A stretch of DNA of 64,000 nucleotides, taken from assembly GCF_030718845.1 (NCBI RefSeq), contig NZ_CP132191.1:1-64000 (forward strand), written 5' to 3'. A program made the position numbers and the translations under genes. Source of the stretch: Mycoplasma seminis. Its GTDB lineage: Bacteria > Bacillota_I > Bacilli_A > Mycoplasmatales > Metamycoplasmataceae. The number at the start of each line of letters is the position of its first letter. The first letter of the stretch is position 1. The notes below the pieces were generated by a model, which was given only the letters and a program-made list of their open reading frames with translations, had not been told where the DNA came from and ran no database searches. This document shows, piece after piece, positions 22,949 to 33,894 of the stretch.

Positions 22949-23046
22949 AGGATGTAAACGTCGAAACTGATTTAGTTATTGATGATTAGCAAACTGCAAT
23001 AATTGGATATACATTATTCAAGATTGTTAATGAAGACACAATTCAG
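22949..23046 (+). pseudogene. Degraded 3' fragment of the HAD hydrolase gene
   Basis: It resembles the last 33 or so codons of the gene at 20821-21660 (TDLVIDD, an in-frame TAG where His stands, QTAIIGYTLFKIVNEDTI). The copy is cut by the IS256 element, and its terminator resumes at 25980. It marks the left edge of the second module. Confidence 0.8.
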
Positions 23047-23101
23047 GGTAATAGACAAAACTTTGTGTAAATCACCTTTAAAAAGAAAGGTGATTTTTGT
23101 T

Positions 23102-24322
23102 ATGATTTTTGAAAAGAATAAATTTTTAAGAAAACAATTTTATAAACTCGGAGAGGAATTTAGAGATATGGCTTTTGCTTTTAGTCTTAATGCAGATCAA
23201 ATAATCGAAACTATCGAAGAACAATTAAATAATGAAATCGAAACACACATAATTGAACAAAGAACAATCGGAATCAATGAATATAGAAATGGATATTATG
23301 AAAAAACCATTTATACATTGAATGGTAAATTACCTATAAAAATCCCTAGACTTAGAGGGAATAATTTTGCATCAAAAATTATTAATAAATACGAAAGATG
23401 CTCAAAAGATTTTGAGAACCTAATTTCATTAATGCTTATGTCATTTTTATCATATGAACAAATTATTGATACTATGTATGGCTTTACAGGAATAAAAATT
23501 GGTCACTCAATAATCACAAGAATATCTGAAAAAATTAAAACAAAATATGAAGGTATGTATGATGGTCCGATAAATGATGATGTTGTTGCATTATTTATTG
23601 ATGCTTCATACCATGATGTAAAAAGATGATACAACCCTGAAACAGGTGAGATATTAAATACTTATCCAAATAGATCTGAAAAGAACAAATTTATTCAGAA
23701 AAGTTACAAACAAGCCTTGTACACAGCTATAACAATAAATGAAAACGGTTATAAAGAGCTGGTTGGATTAGAAGTTATGGACCAAGAATCTTCAGAAACA
23801 TGAAGCAAGTTTTTAAATTCATTATATGAAAGAGGTCTTAAAAATCCAGCTGTTGTTATATCAGATGATTTTAGTGGAATTAATAATGTTATTAATTCTG
23901 TTTTTCCTAATGCTTTAATTCAAAAATGTAATTTTCATAAAATGATGAACTTTATGAATCATGTTCCAACTAAAGAAAGAAAAGAAGTTAGAAATGATAT
24001 CAAAAAGATTTATGAAGCCGAGAACAGAAATGAAGCTGATAAGGCATTCGTCTTTGTTAGAAATAAATACAAGGATAAATATCCAAGATTAATTAGAATT
24101 TTAGAGAAATCATTAGAAGAAATGACTACCTTCTTTAAATTACCTGCATCAATCAGAAAATATATTTACACAAACAATATTAGTGAAGGATTTAATTCAT
24201 CATTTAGGAAATATGTAAAAGAAAAATGCTCGCATGCGAACATACGAACATTTAAAATTTTTGCGATTGTTGCAAGTCAAAGAATTTGTCGAACATGAAA
24301 AACTAGACAAATAAAATTCTAA
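23102..24322 (+). CDS. IS256 (Mutator-type) transposase
   Basis: This 406-aa DDE transposase has Asp in LFIDASYHDVKR, the second Asp in VISDDFSGI and the Glu in NNISEGFNSSFRKY. UGA codons at 23627, 23801 and 24296 are Trp. I chose ATG 23102, behind AAAGGTG. The upstream open frame belongs to the HAD remnant. The gene is intact, although the element's right end is now split. Confidence 0.88.
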
Positions 24323-24387
24323 TTAACCTGCATAAATATTTTATAATATATTAATCAGACAAGAAGTGTGATTACACAAAAATTAGT

Positions 24388-25957
24388 ATTAATTAAAAAG
24401 TTGAACGTCCACCAAAGGGAAAAATTGAGTAGTTCCTCAATATTGCTGTAGAAATTTTACTAAATTTGCAAAAAAGAGTATGCAAAAACACAGCCGGGGC
24501 TGGAAATGCGATATTTTTCTTAAATAAAACTATTGAAAAACTCTGAAGTTTTTAGTCTTATTTTTCTACCTGTTTTATCATCAATATACTCTCTATATTG
24601 GTCGTTTATTGCGATAAACATTTGAAAAATATATTCATCATTAACATATCTAGGAAACTTGCCTTTTGGTAAAAAGTTTCTGATTTTTTTATGAGCATTT
24701 TCTATGCTTCCTTTTTGTCATGAAGAATATGTATCGCACTTATAAATAACTGGTATTTGTTTAATTTCATTTAACTTTACATTTTCAGAACCATTATCAA
24801 TGGTTAAAGATAATATTGTTAAATTATGATGGTTAATTAGTGTAATAAGCGCTTCTTTAACCGATTCAGCATCTCGCCGTGTTAAAATCCCAAATAACAT
24901 TCTCGTTTTTCTTTCGAGCAATGTTAAAATACATCATTTAGCTCTTAAATTAAGTATTACAGTGTCCATTTCATAATGACCAAACTCTTCTCTGTTTCTT
25001 ATAGATAGCGGAGCTAAATGTATAGAAATTCCAAAATTAATCTTTGTTGATTGAGTTCCTTTTGGCTTTTTCTTCTTATTTTGCTGTTTATCTCAATGAG
25101 CTTTAGATATTCCTCTTTTTGATTTAATAATAAATATTGAAAAATCTATTTCATGTACATAATCACGATCCATAAAGTCATAAAAAGCCTGCGGTGTAGG
25201 GACAAAAGCATTTTTATCTTCCAATTGCTCTTTATAATAATCAAGAAATGTAGCAACAGATATAAGTGGTTCAAATTTCTTTTCATCAATAGAAATTTGT
25301 TGTCCTTTAGATAAAAGTTTTTTAACTCGTTTGTGTTGTTTACTTCAGTATTTTGAAAAGCGAACAATATCTTTTCATTTTAATAAGGTATTTTGCCTTA
25401 ATTGTTCAACTGGATTTTTAATATTTTCTATTTTATATTTATATCACTCATGATGTGAAACTTTAAAAATAGTTGTTAATCTCTTTCCACAATTACTACA
25501 GAATTTATATGAGTCTTCTGCTTTAAGATCTAATGTGGCTAGTTTTAAATTTTGCTTCAAAATTTTATTTGATATATTCATCAATTTTGCAATTTCAGTA
25601 AGTGAATTTGCTGTTTCAAAATGTTTAAACATTATTGCGAGTTTTTCAATGTTAAAATTTGTGATTTTCTGTTCTCTGATGCTATTTATTTCTTTATGCA
25701 TCTTGTTTATATTTTCATTATTTAATGAATCCATAATCACAAAATGGTGGTATGCTTCTCTTTGTGTTTTTAATGCAACAGTCTTGTAAACCTGCTCCTC
25801 AATTTTTATACAAAAAATACTTTTTTTATTATATTTATTCTCGATTAACATATAATAAGTGTGGTTCCTTTCTTTTTGAAGCAATATTATTATAACAAGG
25901 AACTACAAAAAGCTGTTAACCCACTGTTTAGGTGGATTAGCAGCTTTTTAATTTATA
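24388..25957 (-). mobile_element. IS30-type (IS1630-like) element nested in the IS256 right end
   Basis: The ends share an imperfect inverted repeat: AATTAAAAAGTTGAACGTCC at left against AATTAAAAAGCTGCTAATCC read from the right. A 14-bp target duplication ACACAAAAATTAGT lies at 24374-24387 and 25958-25971, within the IS256 inverted repeat. IS1630 of M. fermentans is known to target and duplicate inverted repeats. Confidence 0.85.
24520..25851 (-). CDS. IS30-type transposase
   Basis: This 443-aa protein has an N-terminal helix-turn-helix (LTEIAKLMNISNKILKQ), a zinc-ribbon-like CSNCGKR and the IS30 core. The first Asp is in REEFGHYEMDTV, then LLERKTRMLF, the second Asp in LTIDNGSEN and the Glu in WQKGSIENAHKKIRNFLPKGK. 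UGA codons are Trp. The start at 25851 follows AAAGGAA; an upstream TTG at 25884 is possible. No frame break is seen. Confidence 0.85.
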
Positions 25958-25997
25958 ACACAAAAATTAGTCTATTACCCAATTCAGTGTCTTTTTT

Positions 25998-26154
25998 CAT
26001 ATTATTCTTTTTAATTTCCACATTTTTTAAGTCTACTACATAGAGCTATACTTCAAAATGTGGAAAAAATTATGCATAAAATGTGGAACATGAAATTAAG
26101 CTGTATAAACTTCTATAATTAAAGTGTGGTAAAAAAACACAGAAAAGAGTTAAA
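25998..26154 (+). repeat. Leader repeat, copy 2 of the peptidase module
   Basis: Near-identical to 21671-21826, with TTCCACATTTTTT, CAAAATGTGGAAAA and CATAAAATGTGGAA (26075-26088), and the same TATAAT-containing 3' half. It lies directly before the peptidase start. Confidence 0.85.
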
Positions 26155-26769
26155 ATGAAATTATCTAAAAAGTTATGAAAAATATCTTCAATGATATTTT
26201 TAGGAACAACTACAGCAACTACATTATTCACTACAAGTGGTGTAGTGAATAAAAAAGAAATTGTTAATAATAATGAATGGGATCAAGAAATATTTGATTC
26301 AAATGTTACATTTCTTGATTTTGGACAAGGCTATAACGGTGAACTTATAGAAAATAAAAAAATTCCACCTAAACCAGAACCACATTATGAATATGCTATT
26401 CCAATTCCGTGGTATCACAAAATAGAAGACGCTTATTTTGATAACTTTAAAACAAACGGATTTACCAAAGATTTAAGAATTAAGTATCTTTATGATAAAT
26501 GAAAATGAATGGGTAATTATTCTGATCGAAGAACTAAAGTTGGGGTTGTAGAAGCTAATATTGATGGGCTAATTAATAAAAATAAAAACAAGTTTGATAT
26601 TAGACCGGAAGATCAATTAAGTTATATAAAGTATGTTAATGCACCTTTTGGAAGATATTCATCACATGCTGATATGGTGGGTTCAATAATCGGAGGAAAA
26701 AGTGGAGTAAATCCCCTGGTTTATTTATATAGTACATATCAAGGCACATGAAGTACAGCGGATGTGTAG
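26155..26769 (+). pseudogene. S8 subtilisin-like peptidase, 5' part (split by an IS3 element)
   Basis: The first 204 codons encode a secretion signal (MKLSKKLWKISSMIFLG, no lipobox Cys) and the N-terminal half of the catalytic domain. The region expected to hold the catalytic Asp reads TKVGVVEANIDG, with Glu where Asp is usual. The catalytic His lies in SSHADMVGSIIGGKSG. Reading stops at a TAG created by the insertion. Removing the element and one GTA copy restores a continuous frame to 29168. Confidence 0.85.
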
Positions 26770-26875
26770 TGAACCCCAAAATTTGTACCTTCATTCAATA
26801 ACGGGTACAAATGTATATGAAAAAACAAATGATTATTCAAAATATGTTTGAATTTAAGGAATCTAAACTCAAATT

Positions 26876-27334
26876 ATGTGAATTCATAAAAAGCGTAAAC
26901 TGAAAAATCCCATGATTTATTATTATGTGAATTACTATTTAAAATCAAAAACAATTGATGATTATTTACATTCTGTTTCGATTAAAGATTATGATGAATG
27001 AGTTATTGATGAAGAAATCGATAAGATTATTCATCATGAAAAAACAATTTTTCAATCTTGTGTAGATTTGAATTTATCAACTCATATTAGTATTGCAATG
27101 AAAGTTGTTGCTAAAAAGAAAAATTACTATAATTTAATTATGAGTAAAGAAAACAAAAACAAAGAAAAAACAATCGACTTAGAATATGTTAAAAGTTTAG
27201 AAAGAAAAATTGAACTTCTAGAAGCTGAAAAAGCATATTTCGCAACTTTAGATAGGATAGTTCAAAGCCGACTGAAGCAACCGTCAAAGAAAAAGCGCAA
27301 GCAATCTTTGAAAATAAAGAAAAATTCAAATTAG
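26876..27334 (+). CDS. IS3 OrfA
   Basis: A 152-aa DNA-binding upstream protein ending in a Leu-zipper-like helix (YVKSLERKIELLEAEKAYF) and a Lys-rich tail. The A-rich stretch AAAGAAAAAGCG near 27285 lies where orfB overlaps in the -1 frame, so a fused OrfAB could form by programmed frameshifting, as is usual for IS3. The start is uncertain because the frame is blocked by TAA upstream of 26876. Confidence 0.65.
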
Positions 27335-28150
27335 TTGATTTATTTGCTGCTTCGCAAATAAGAAAATCTCATTATTACTATTGAGAAAAACATTTTTTAA
27401 CTCCTATTGATAAGGATTTTGAATTAAAAGAAACAATTCAAAAGATATTTGAAGAAAGTAACAAAACTTATGGTTACAGAAGAATCACTATGGAATTACA
27501 CAACAGAAGTATTAATGTAAATCATAAAAAGGTTCTAAAACTAATGAAATTACTTAATTTAGTCGTTTATAGAAGAAAACATAAGAAATATTCATCTTAC
27601 AAAGGACAAATAGGACCGATTGCAGATAATTTAATCCAAAGAAATTTCATAAGCAAGAAACCTTTAGAAAAGCTTTTTACAGATATCACAGAATTTAAAC
27701 TTTTTGATGATTTAAAGGTTTATTTATCTTTAGTAGTAGATGGATTTAATGGTGAAATTTTATCAGCCGCCGTTTCATTGAGTCCTAATTTACAATTAAT
27801 AAAAGATACTTTTGAACCATTAATTAAAAGCAGAAATTTAAGTGGTTGCATAATTCATTCAGACCAAGGCTGACATTATCAACATAAATATTTTGTTAAC
27901 TTATTAAAAGCTAACAATATTATCCAAAGTATGTCAAGAAAAGGAAATAGTCCGGATAATGGATTAGTTGAAATCCTTATTTGGAACAATAAAATTGGAA
28001 TTCTTTTACCCAAACAAAAACAATTTCACAAATCTTAATAATTTTGTGGAAAAATTATTTGACTATCTTGACTTTTATAACAATAAAAGAATTAAAATTA
28101 GATTGAAAGGAAAAACCCAATTGAGTACAGAAAAGATTTTGAAAATCTAA
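27256..28150 (+). pseudogene. IS3 OrfB transposase with a frameshift
   Basis: The integrase core is recognisable: FTDITEFKLF (first Asp), CIIHSDQGWHYQ (second Asp) and SMSRKGNSPDNGLVE (Glu). Just after this Glu, near 27965, the frame shifts. Translation in the old frame ends soon after 28030, while the proper continuation (SLFGTIKLEFFYP) runs in the next frame to 28150. This copy is therefore probably inactive. Confidence 0.8.
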
Positions 28151-28171
28151 TGGTACAAAATTAGGGGTTCA

Positions 28172-29168
28172 GTACAATGTTATAAACATGATGAATAAGA
28201 ATGGTGTCTATATTATGAATTTTAGTTATAACCATATAGCTGGAACATCATTATATAATTCAGAGTTAAACAATTTAAATACTACCGCAAAAAATGTTGA
28301 TTTAGAAGTGATAAGACAGCCAGAAAATATATTGGTTTTTTCTGCTGGGAATGATAATGATGAAAAGTTAGAGAAAAATAGATACATAAATGGCCAACAA
28401 TTAAGTTTAAACTCTATTGTTGTTGGAAGTCATGATAGATTATTAATTAGATCGTCATTTTCATCTTACTTAACAAAAGGCAGAACAGTTGACTTATTAG
28501 CGAATGGTGAAAGATATTTTAATGAAGATATAAAAGAAATGTGATATGGAACAAGTTTTTCTGCACCATTTGTTACTGGAGTGATTTCTTTATTAAAAGA
28601 TAAGTATCCATACATTTTTGATGAGGGTCATGATAGCATAATAGCAAAATCTATAATTCATACTTCATCGAAAAATAAAAATAGATTTATTAATCAAACT
28701 GGTTTAAACGAAGATGGAGTAGGCGCTTTGGATGCATCAAAATGTGATGAATCAATAAAATCATTAGTTTATTTAAAATTTAGAAATTCTGAACCTGAAA
28801 ATAAAAATAAAAACATCTATAATTTTGATTCCAAACTTATCGATATTAAAACCGTATATCTAGAAAAAAATGATACTGTTAGAGGCGATATTTCTTGATT
28901 GTGAGATGGTAAGACACATACTAATGGTGATGCTTATATAAATGACTTTGATTTATATTTGTATGATGAGGATGGAAACGAAATAGCTAAATCTAATTCC
29001 TCAAATATTAATTCTGAATTTATTAGATACACAGCACAAAAAGATGGAAATTATACTTTCAAAATTAAATATTTTAAAAACATAAATGAGAGCGACATCT
29101 ACAAAAACAGTAAAAGAGAAACAGATGTTGCATTCACCGCAACAGTAGAAGGAATAGAGCATGAGTAA
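28172..29168 (+). pseudogene. S8 subtilisin-like peptidase, 3' part
   Basis: About 331 codons continue the interrupted gene. FSAGN and the catalytic Ser motif MWYGTSFSAPFVTGV are clear. The C-terminal 130 residues (DFDLYLYDEDGNEIAKSN, YTFKIKY) look like a beta-rich pre-peptidase C-terminal domain. With the 5' part, the ancestral product would be about 535 aa, secreted and cell-surface. The end TVEGIEHE overlaps the start of the membrane protein gene. Confidence 0.85.
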
Positions 29169-30180
29169 GAAAAATAAATTAATTATTTTCTCAACGGTAT
29201 TAGGTTTACTGAGCTTATTTGGCTTTATAGTGATATTTCTTGGTAATTTTTATCCAGATTTTATGTCTTATTCAATAAACAAGACAAGAACTCGCTGAAT
29301 ATTTTCGTTTTTTATAGGAGGTATATTACCTATTCTATGTGGAATAATGACTTATTTAATCATTATCAATTCAACTAATAAATTTAATATTTCAATAAGC
29401 GATGATTTATATCAAAATAATTTATTTAAATTTATAACATTCAGTGTTTTATTAGTTTTATTATCTATAGCAGCTGTTGTAGGAGTATATTTTATATCTG
29501 CATATTTATCATTATATTATATAGAAAAGGTGCCTGCTATATATCCGCTACCACCTATAGAAGAATTGTTGTCTGGTGGTGATATAGCTTTAGCAACATT
29601 GTATGACTGCTTAATATTATATCCATGAAGTTTAATATCTCTTATTTGTTTAAATAGAATGATTCAATACGGAAATAACTTAAAAAGAGATTTAAAAGTT
29701 AAAAAACCAATATGAAAGATTGTGATTCATACAATCACTACTATTGTATCTATTGCGATGCTATCTATAGTTGCTGCAATAAAAAAAGATGTGGTAGATA
29801 AAAATGGTATAGAAGCAATAATGTTACTTGTTGCAATATTTGGTGTTACTGCAGGAATTAGTTTGTTTAATTTAATTAAATCAATTACAAATAAAAAACT
29901 TAAAAATAATACAATAACAAACAAAACTACCTATAAATTAAAATATTTAATCAGTATAGTTACAGCTATTATAATAACGGTTACAGCATTAGGATATTTC
30001 TATTATGCAACAATGAATATTTATGTTATAGATGCATTAAAATTAGAATACAAGAATATTCAAAAAGATTTAATTGGATTTTATTTCTTAATTATGTTTG
30101 TTGCATTTGCTTCAAGTTGAATGTATAGCATTTATTCTAAACTTAGATATGAAGAAGCAATAAAACTAATGCTGAATTAA
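29161..30180 (+). CDS. Multi-pass membrane protein of the peptidase module, copy 2
   Basis: A 339-aa paralogue of the product of 21903-22922, with the same length, the same arrangement of about eight hydrophobic segments and a near-identical C terminus. The central loop differs most (KVPAIYPLPPIEELLSGG here). It is coupled to the upstream peptidase by an 8-bp overlap ATGAGTAA. Function unknown. Conserved linkage in both copies suggests the two products act together. Confidence 0.8.
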
Positions 30181-30193
30181 CACAAAAGAACCT

Positions 30194-30220
30194 AAAAATA
30201 AGCTAAAGAAGCTTATTTTT
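30194..30220 (+). terminator. Terminator of the peptidase module
   Basis: AAAAATAAGC-TAAAGAA-GCTTATTTTT. Confidence 0.85.
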
Positions 30221-30260
30221 CTATTTATTTTTTTAACTAAAAATAGTAAAATAAAACAGT

Positions 30261-31094
30261 ATGTTAAAAGAACTATTTAATGAAGGAACAGCTGCTACAG
30301 TTACTACTGTAGTAGAAGCTCCAAAAAGTATGAGTATAACGTTCCAAATATTCCTTTGGATGTCTGTTGTATTCATTATCTCACTTAGCTTACCTCAATT
30401 ATTTAAACTCATTAAAGAAAAAAGAACTGGAAATGTTAGTTTCTTATCATTCTGAATTTTCCACATCGGTATTCTTTTATGAGTAATCTGAGGTGCTACA
30501 AACCAATTAGGCCTAGGAATGCTAAATGTTATGATAGCTGATGGTATTTCATTATATGTTAATGGAATAATGACTATTCTTCTTTACTACCACAAAAAAG
30601 AATTCACAGTTAAACAAAAAGTTGCTGGATATGTTGGAGTAGGACTTACATGAGTATTAGGAGCTATGTTTATCGCATTTTATTGTGTTGATATGGCTGC
30701 ATATAGTCAATTATCAGAAGCTGCTCAAAAAACATTTAAAGGTACATTCCAAGTAGCTGCTGGTGCTTCAACAGCTATGGGATTCATTTTCCCTGCATTT
30801 ACAACTCTTGCATTTACACCACAATTAATTCAATCATTTAAAACAAATGAATGACAAGGAGTTACATATTGAATGTATGTTCTTTATGTTGTTAACAACA
30901 TTATTTGAATCGTGTGATGAGGACTTGGTATGGGACTTGAATCATACAAAGCAACTCCAAACTACGGAAGTTTAATTGCCGGAATGGTATGACAAGTAAT
31001 CTCGCTTACAATCTTTAGTATTCAATTAGGATTTACATTATATGACAAGGCCTTACTTAAAAAAGGAGTAGATCGTACTAAAAAAGCTGCTTAA
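30261..31094 (+). CDS. PQ-loop repeat membrane protein
   Basis: This 277-aa protein has two PQ-loop motifs, ISLSLPQLFKLIKEKRTGN (about residues 40-58) and AFTPQLIQSFKTNEWQG (about 190-206), and about seven membrane segments. The architecture is that of the PQ-loop/SWEET-like transporter superfamily. Substrate is unknown. UGA codons are Trp. The gene is single, with its own terminator. Confidence 0.8.
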
Positions 31095-31103
31095 TAGCTT
31101 TAT

Positions 31104-31129
31104 TCACAAGTTGAGCTTGTGATTTTTTT
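31104..31129 (+). terminator. Terminator of the PQ-loop gene
   Basis: TCACAAG-TTGAG-CTTGTGA followed by T7. Confidence 0.85.
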
Positions 31130-31132
31130 ATA

Positions 31133-31155
31133 AAAAATATCCCGAAGGATATTTA
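31133..31155 (-). terminator. Terminator of the def operon
   Basis: AAATATCC-CGA-AGGATATTT with a T-tail on the minus strand. It overlaps the DJ-1 stop codon. Confidence 0.7.
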
Positions 31156-31713
31156 ATCACCATTGATTCTTAGATAAGTAGCTTGTTCTAATTCTTCACC
31201 ATAAAGTTCTTTAATAATTCTAAGTCCAAGCAATGGGGCTGCGAATGCATTTTTACCTGTAATCAGTTTTCCATCCACTGAAGTCATTTCGTTTGAACGA
31301 TTAGCTCCTCGTGTTGATAAACTTCATTCAGATGGATATGAAGAGTAAGTGCATTCAGATTTAAGAATCTTAGCTTCCATTAAAACATTTGGAGCATCAC
31401 ATATTGCAAATACATATTTATTTGAGTTGTAGAAGTATTTAACAATTTGTAAAGAAATTTTATCTTTACGTAAAGTTTGAGCACCTCTACCACCAGGGAT
31501 AAAGATAGCATCATACTGATCAAAGACAACCATTTGTTCTACATCATTTAATTGAGTAATTCCAAATTGTCCTTGTGCTTGATAAATTTCAGGTGAGAAA
31601 TAAGTGATTTGCTCCACTACATCAGCAGCTTTAAGCACACTAAGAGTAGAAGTTAATTCTATATCGTTGAAGTTATTTTCAACTAATACAAGTATTTTAA
31701 GTTTTGAATCCAT
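31153..31713 (-). CDS. DJ-1/PfpI family protein
   Basis: This 186-aa protein has the glutamine-amidotransferase-like fold, with IFIPGGRGAQTLR and the nucleophile elbow FAICDAPNVL (Cys). Members act as deglycases, chaperones or stress proteins, and the exact role is unclear. One UGA (31321) is Trp. Its ATG overlaps the stop of the upstream gene (TAATG), so it is the last gene of a coupled operon starting at def. Confidence 0.85.
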
Positions 31714-32609
31714 TATTTTTTACTTCCTCTTTTAATTACACCTTTTCAAACTAAATAGAAGAAAAGGGCTAATGGTAATAAGACAACTATAATGAAAATA
31801 ATTATATAAGCCTTAATTCATGCTTTATTTTCATTTCTTAATTCTGCATGAACTGAAGTTTTATATGTAGCAGCATCGCTTCCGAGTAACTCGCTAAGTT
31901 CTGCGATTCTTTTTCTATCATACATTTGCATAATAACAAATAAAACAGAAACAGCAATTGCAACAGCTAAATCAATTCAAAGCAATGTATAAACATTACC
32001 GAAAGCATTATTTAAAACTTGTTCCCAGACTATATTAATATTAATATAAAGAGTATCACCAGGTTGTCCGGTTTGGATGTGTCATACACCATTTCAAGTA
32101 AATAACAGTCCTATAAGGATAAAATTAAAGATTCCGAAATAAGTTAAGAAGAATGCAAAACATCATGAGAGACGCAGTTTCTTAAAACTTATTGATCTAA
32201 ATGTATCAGGAATAATAGTTATAGCAGCAAAGTTCCCACTTAAACAATTTTCCTTACAGTTTTTTTGAGTTCTTTTTCAAGATTTATGTCTTGTTAAAGC
32301 TTTAGCAAATAAACTAAGCGAAATTAGGAAGACAACTCCACATAATACATATCATCCAATCCCTTGTTTAGGGTTATGGACTGTATTAAAGAAGTAGTTT
32401 AATATTATTCCAGTAACGCTTGCAAGGAATATTACAAACCAAAATAGGAATTGCATAATCGCAAGCGATTTTTCACGAGAAATAACTGTGTATAAGTTAC
32501 TTGGAATAATACCTTCCTTATCAGTGCGATAGTTACTTTTTAAAGGTTTATCAAAAGCTGTAGGAACTTGTGTGGTCACTTGTTGTAAGTCAGGGTTTTG
32601 ATTAAGCAT
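31713..32609 (-). CDS. Membrane protein, 298 aa, unknown
   Basis: It has a polar N-terminal region of about 50 residues, then about four hydrophobic segments, and a charged C terminus (KGVIKRGSKK). I do not recognise the family. AGAGG precedes the start. The start overlaps the end of the upstream gene by 8 bp, and the stop overlaps the DJ-1 start. UGA codons are Trp. Confidence 0.75.
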
Positions 32610-33894
32610 TATAACCTCTTTGTAAAAGTTCTTCCTTAATTAATTTTGAGACTAATGAAGCTTGAGTTGAGGCTTTTTGATTGTCTTTAGGAAGTGGAGT
32701 TTTAGCTAATGTTTCAATTCAAGCCTTAGCAATTTCATTAGTGTTAACTTTTGAATTAATTTCTGAATTTGTATTTAATACAGATGCAAAAATATTAATT
32801 AATTTATCTTGTGTTTCTTCATTTACAGATGCGATTACATATTTAGTAATGTTTAAGTACTCTTCAGCTTCTTTTCCAGCATCTTTAATAGCATCTTGTG
32901 TTGCTTGGGTAATTTCAGTTGCAATATATTTGGTTAAAGCGTCTTTTTGTTTTTGAGTAGTTAATGTTAAATAAGTAGGATCTTTTTTAATTAATTCATC
33001 CTCATAATTTTTAACAGTATTTACTGCACCAGATTTTTGAACAATATCACTTGCATATTGAGCTGAAGCTTCAGAAATAACATTTTGAATTTGTTCATTG
33101 TTTAATAAGTTTGAAGCCGCTTGTAAAGCTTGAAGAGTTTCAATTATATTTTCTTTATTTCACTCTGATGGGTTCTTTTGAAGTAATTCAAATAATTTTG
33201 AGCCTTTAGTATAAAGTTCATATCCAGCTGCGATTCCTGAACCGATACCGCTTAATGAACCACCTTTATTTAAAGTTAAGATTTTAACACCTCAAGTAGT
33301 TGATTTAGTAGTCGAATTCGTATAAGGAATTGCTGTAGTTAGGATATTTCCAACTAATAAAGCTCCAGGAATAGTTAAGATAGCATTAGTACTTCCTCAA
33401 ATAAATCTTGCAACATTATTATTTGCTGCTTTACCATTCATAACTCTTTGTTGCTGTTTATGTTTTCTTCGTCCTATTGTTGCTAATTGAACTATTGAAC
33501 AAATAATAAAGAATAATACTCAAATGCTAAGATAAAAGACTAAAGCTAATAGCGTAATAGCAAACGGTAATGCTGATTTTGCTAACAGTTGAACTTCTTT
33601 TTGATCTTTAATATAAGCCTGTAATGTTTTTTCTAATGCTGTATAAGCAATAATTGAAATGACCATTGTTAAAGCTATATTAACCAATTTGAAAATAGAT
33701 CATTTATAACGGTAAAAGAATCCGATAACAAAGGAAATTAATATAACTATTGTAAGAACTATAGGGAGTCAAATTGAGACATTTCCCATATTATTATTTA
33801 TCCATTTTAATGCATTTACAAAAGAATCCATGTAAGTATTTGCACTTTGTGGTTGTGCGTTTGGGGCACTTTGTAAAAAACTAATTGAATCCAT
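32602..33894 (-). CDS. Membrane protein, 430 aa, unknown
   Basis: Four or five hydrophobic segments lie in the first 220 residues (WLPIVLTIVILISFVIGFF and so on). A hydrophilic, helix-rich C-terminal half of about 210 residues follows, rich in Lys, Glu, Gln and Thr. I recognise no domain. It starts within the TAATG overlap with def and ends 8 bp inside the next gene. UGA codons are Trp, so short standard-code frames within it are misleading. Confidence 0.75.

Larger units (their letters stand above)
23047..25979 (+). mobile_element. IS256-family element, interrupted by a nested IS
   Basis: The ends are GGTAATAGAC and its complement GTCTATTACC, extending to a roughly 28-bp imperfect repeat. 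It is flanked by the 8-bp duplication CAATTCAG (23039-23046 and 25980-25987). Subtracting the nested IS leaves about 1.35 kb, a normal IS256 length. The nested element split its right inverted repeat. Confidence 0.88.
26770..28171 (+). mobile_element. IS3-family element inserted in the peptidase gene
   Basis: The ends are TGAACCCCAAAATTTGTACC (26770-26789) and GGTACAAAATTAGGGGTTCA (28152-28171), an almost perfect inverted repeat. The likely 3-bp duplication is GTA (26766-26768 and 28172-28174). It carries orfA and a broken orfB. Confidence 0.88.

Noticed and set aside
23003-23101. Extended IS256 transposase start
   Set aside because: The added part reads through the HAD gene remnant and the IS inverted repeat. 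ATG 23102 has a ribosome-binding site.
25146-25367. 73-codon minus-strand frame
   Set aside because: It is a shadow of the IS30-type transposase, which is continuous in another frame once TGA is read as Trp.
26155-29168. MIB-MIP immunoglobulin cleavage system
   Set aside because: The MIP protease is of a different family. This enzyme has S8 subtilisin His and Ser motifs, and no Ig-binding partner is seen.
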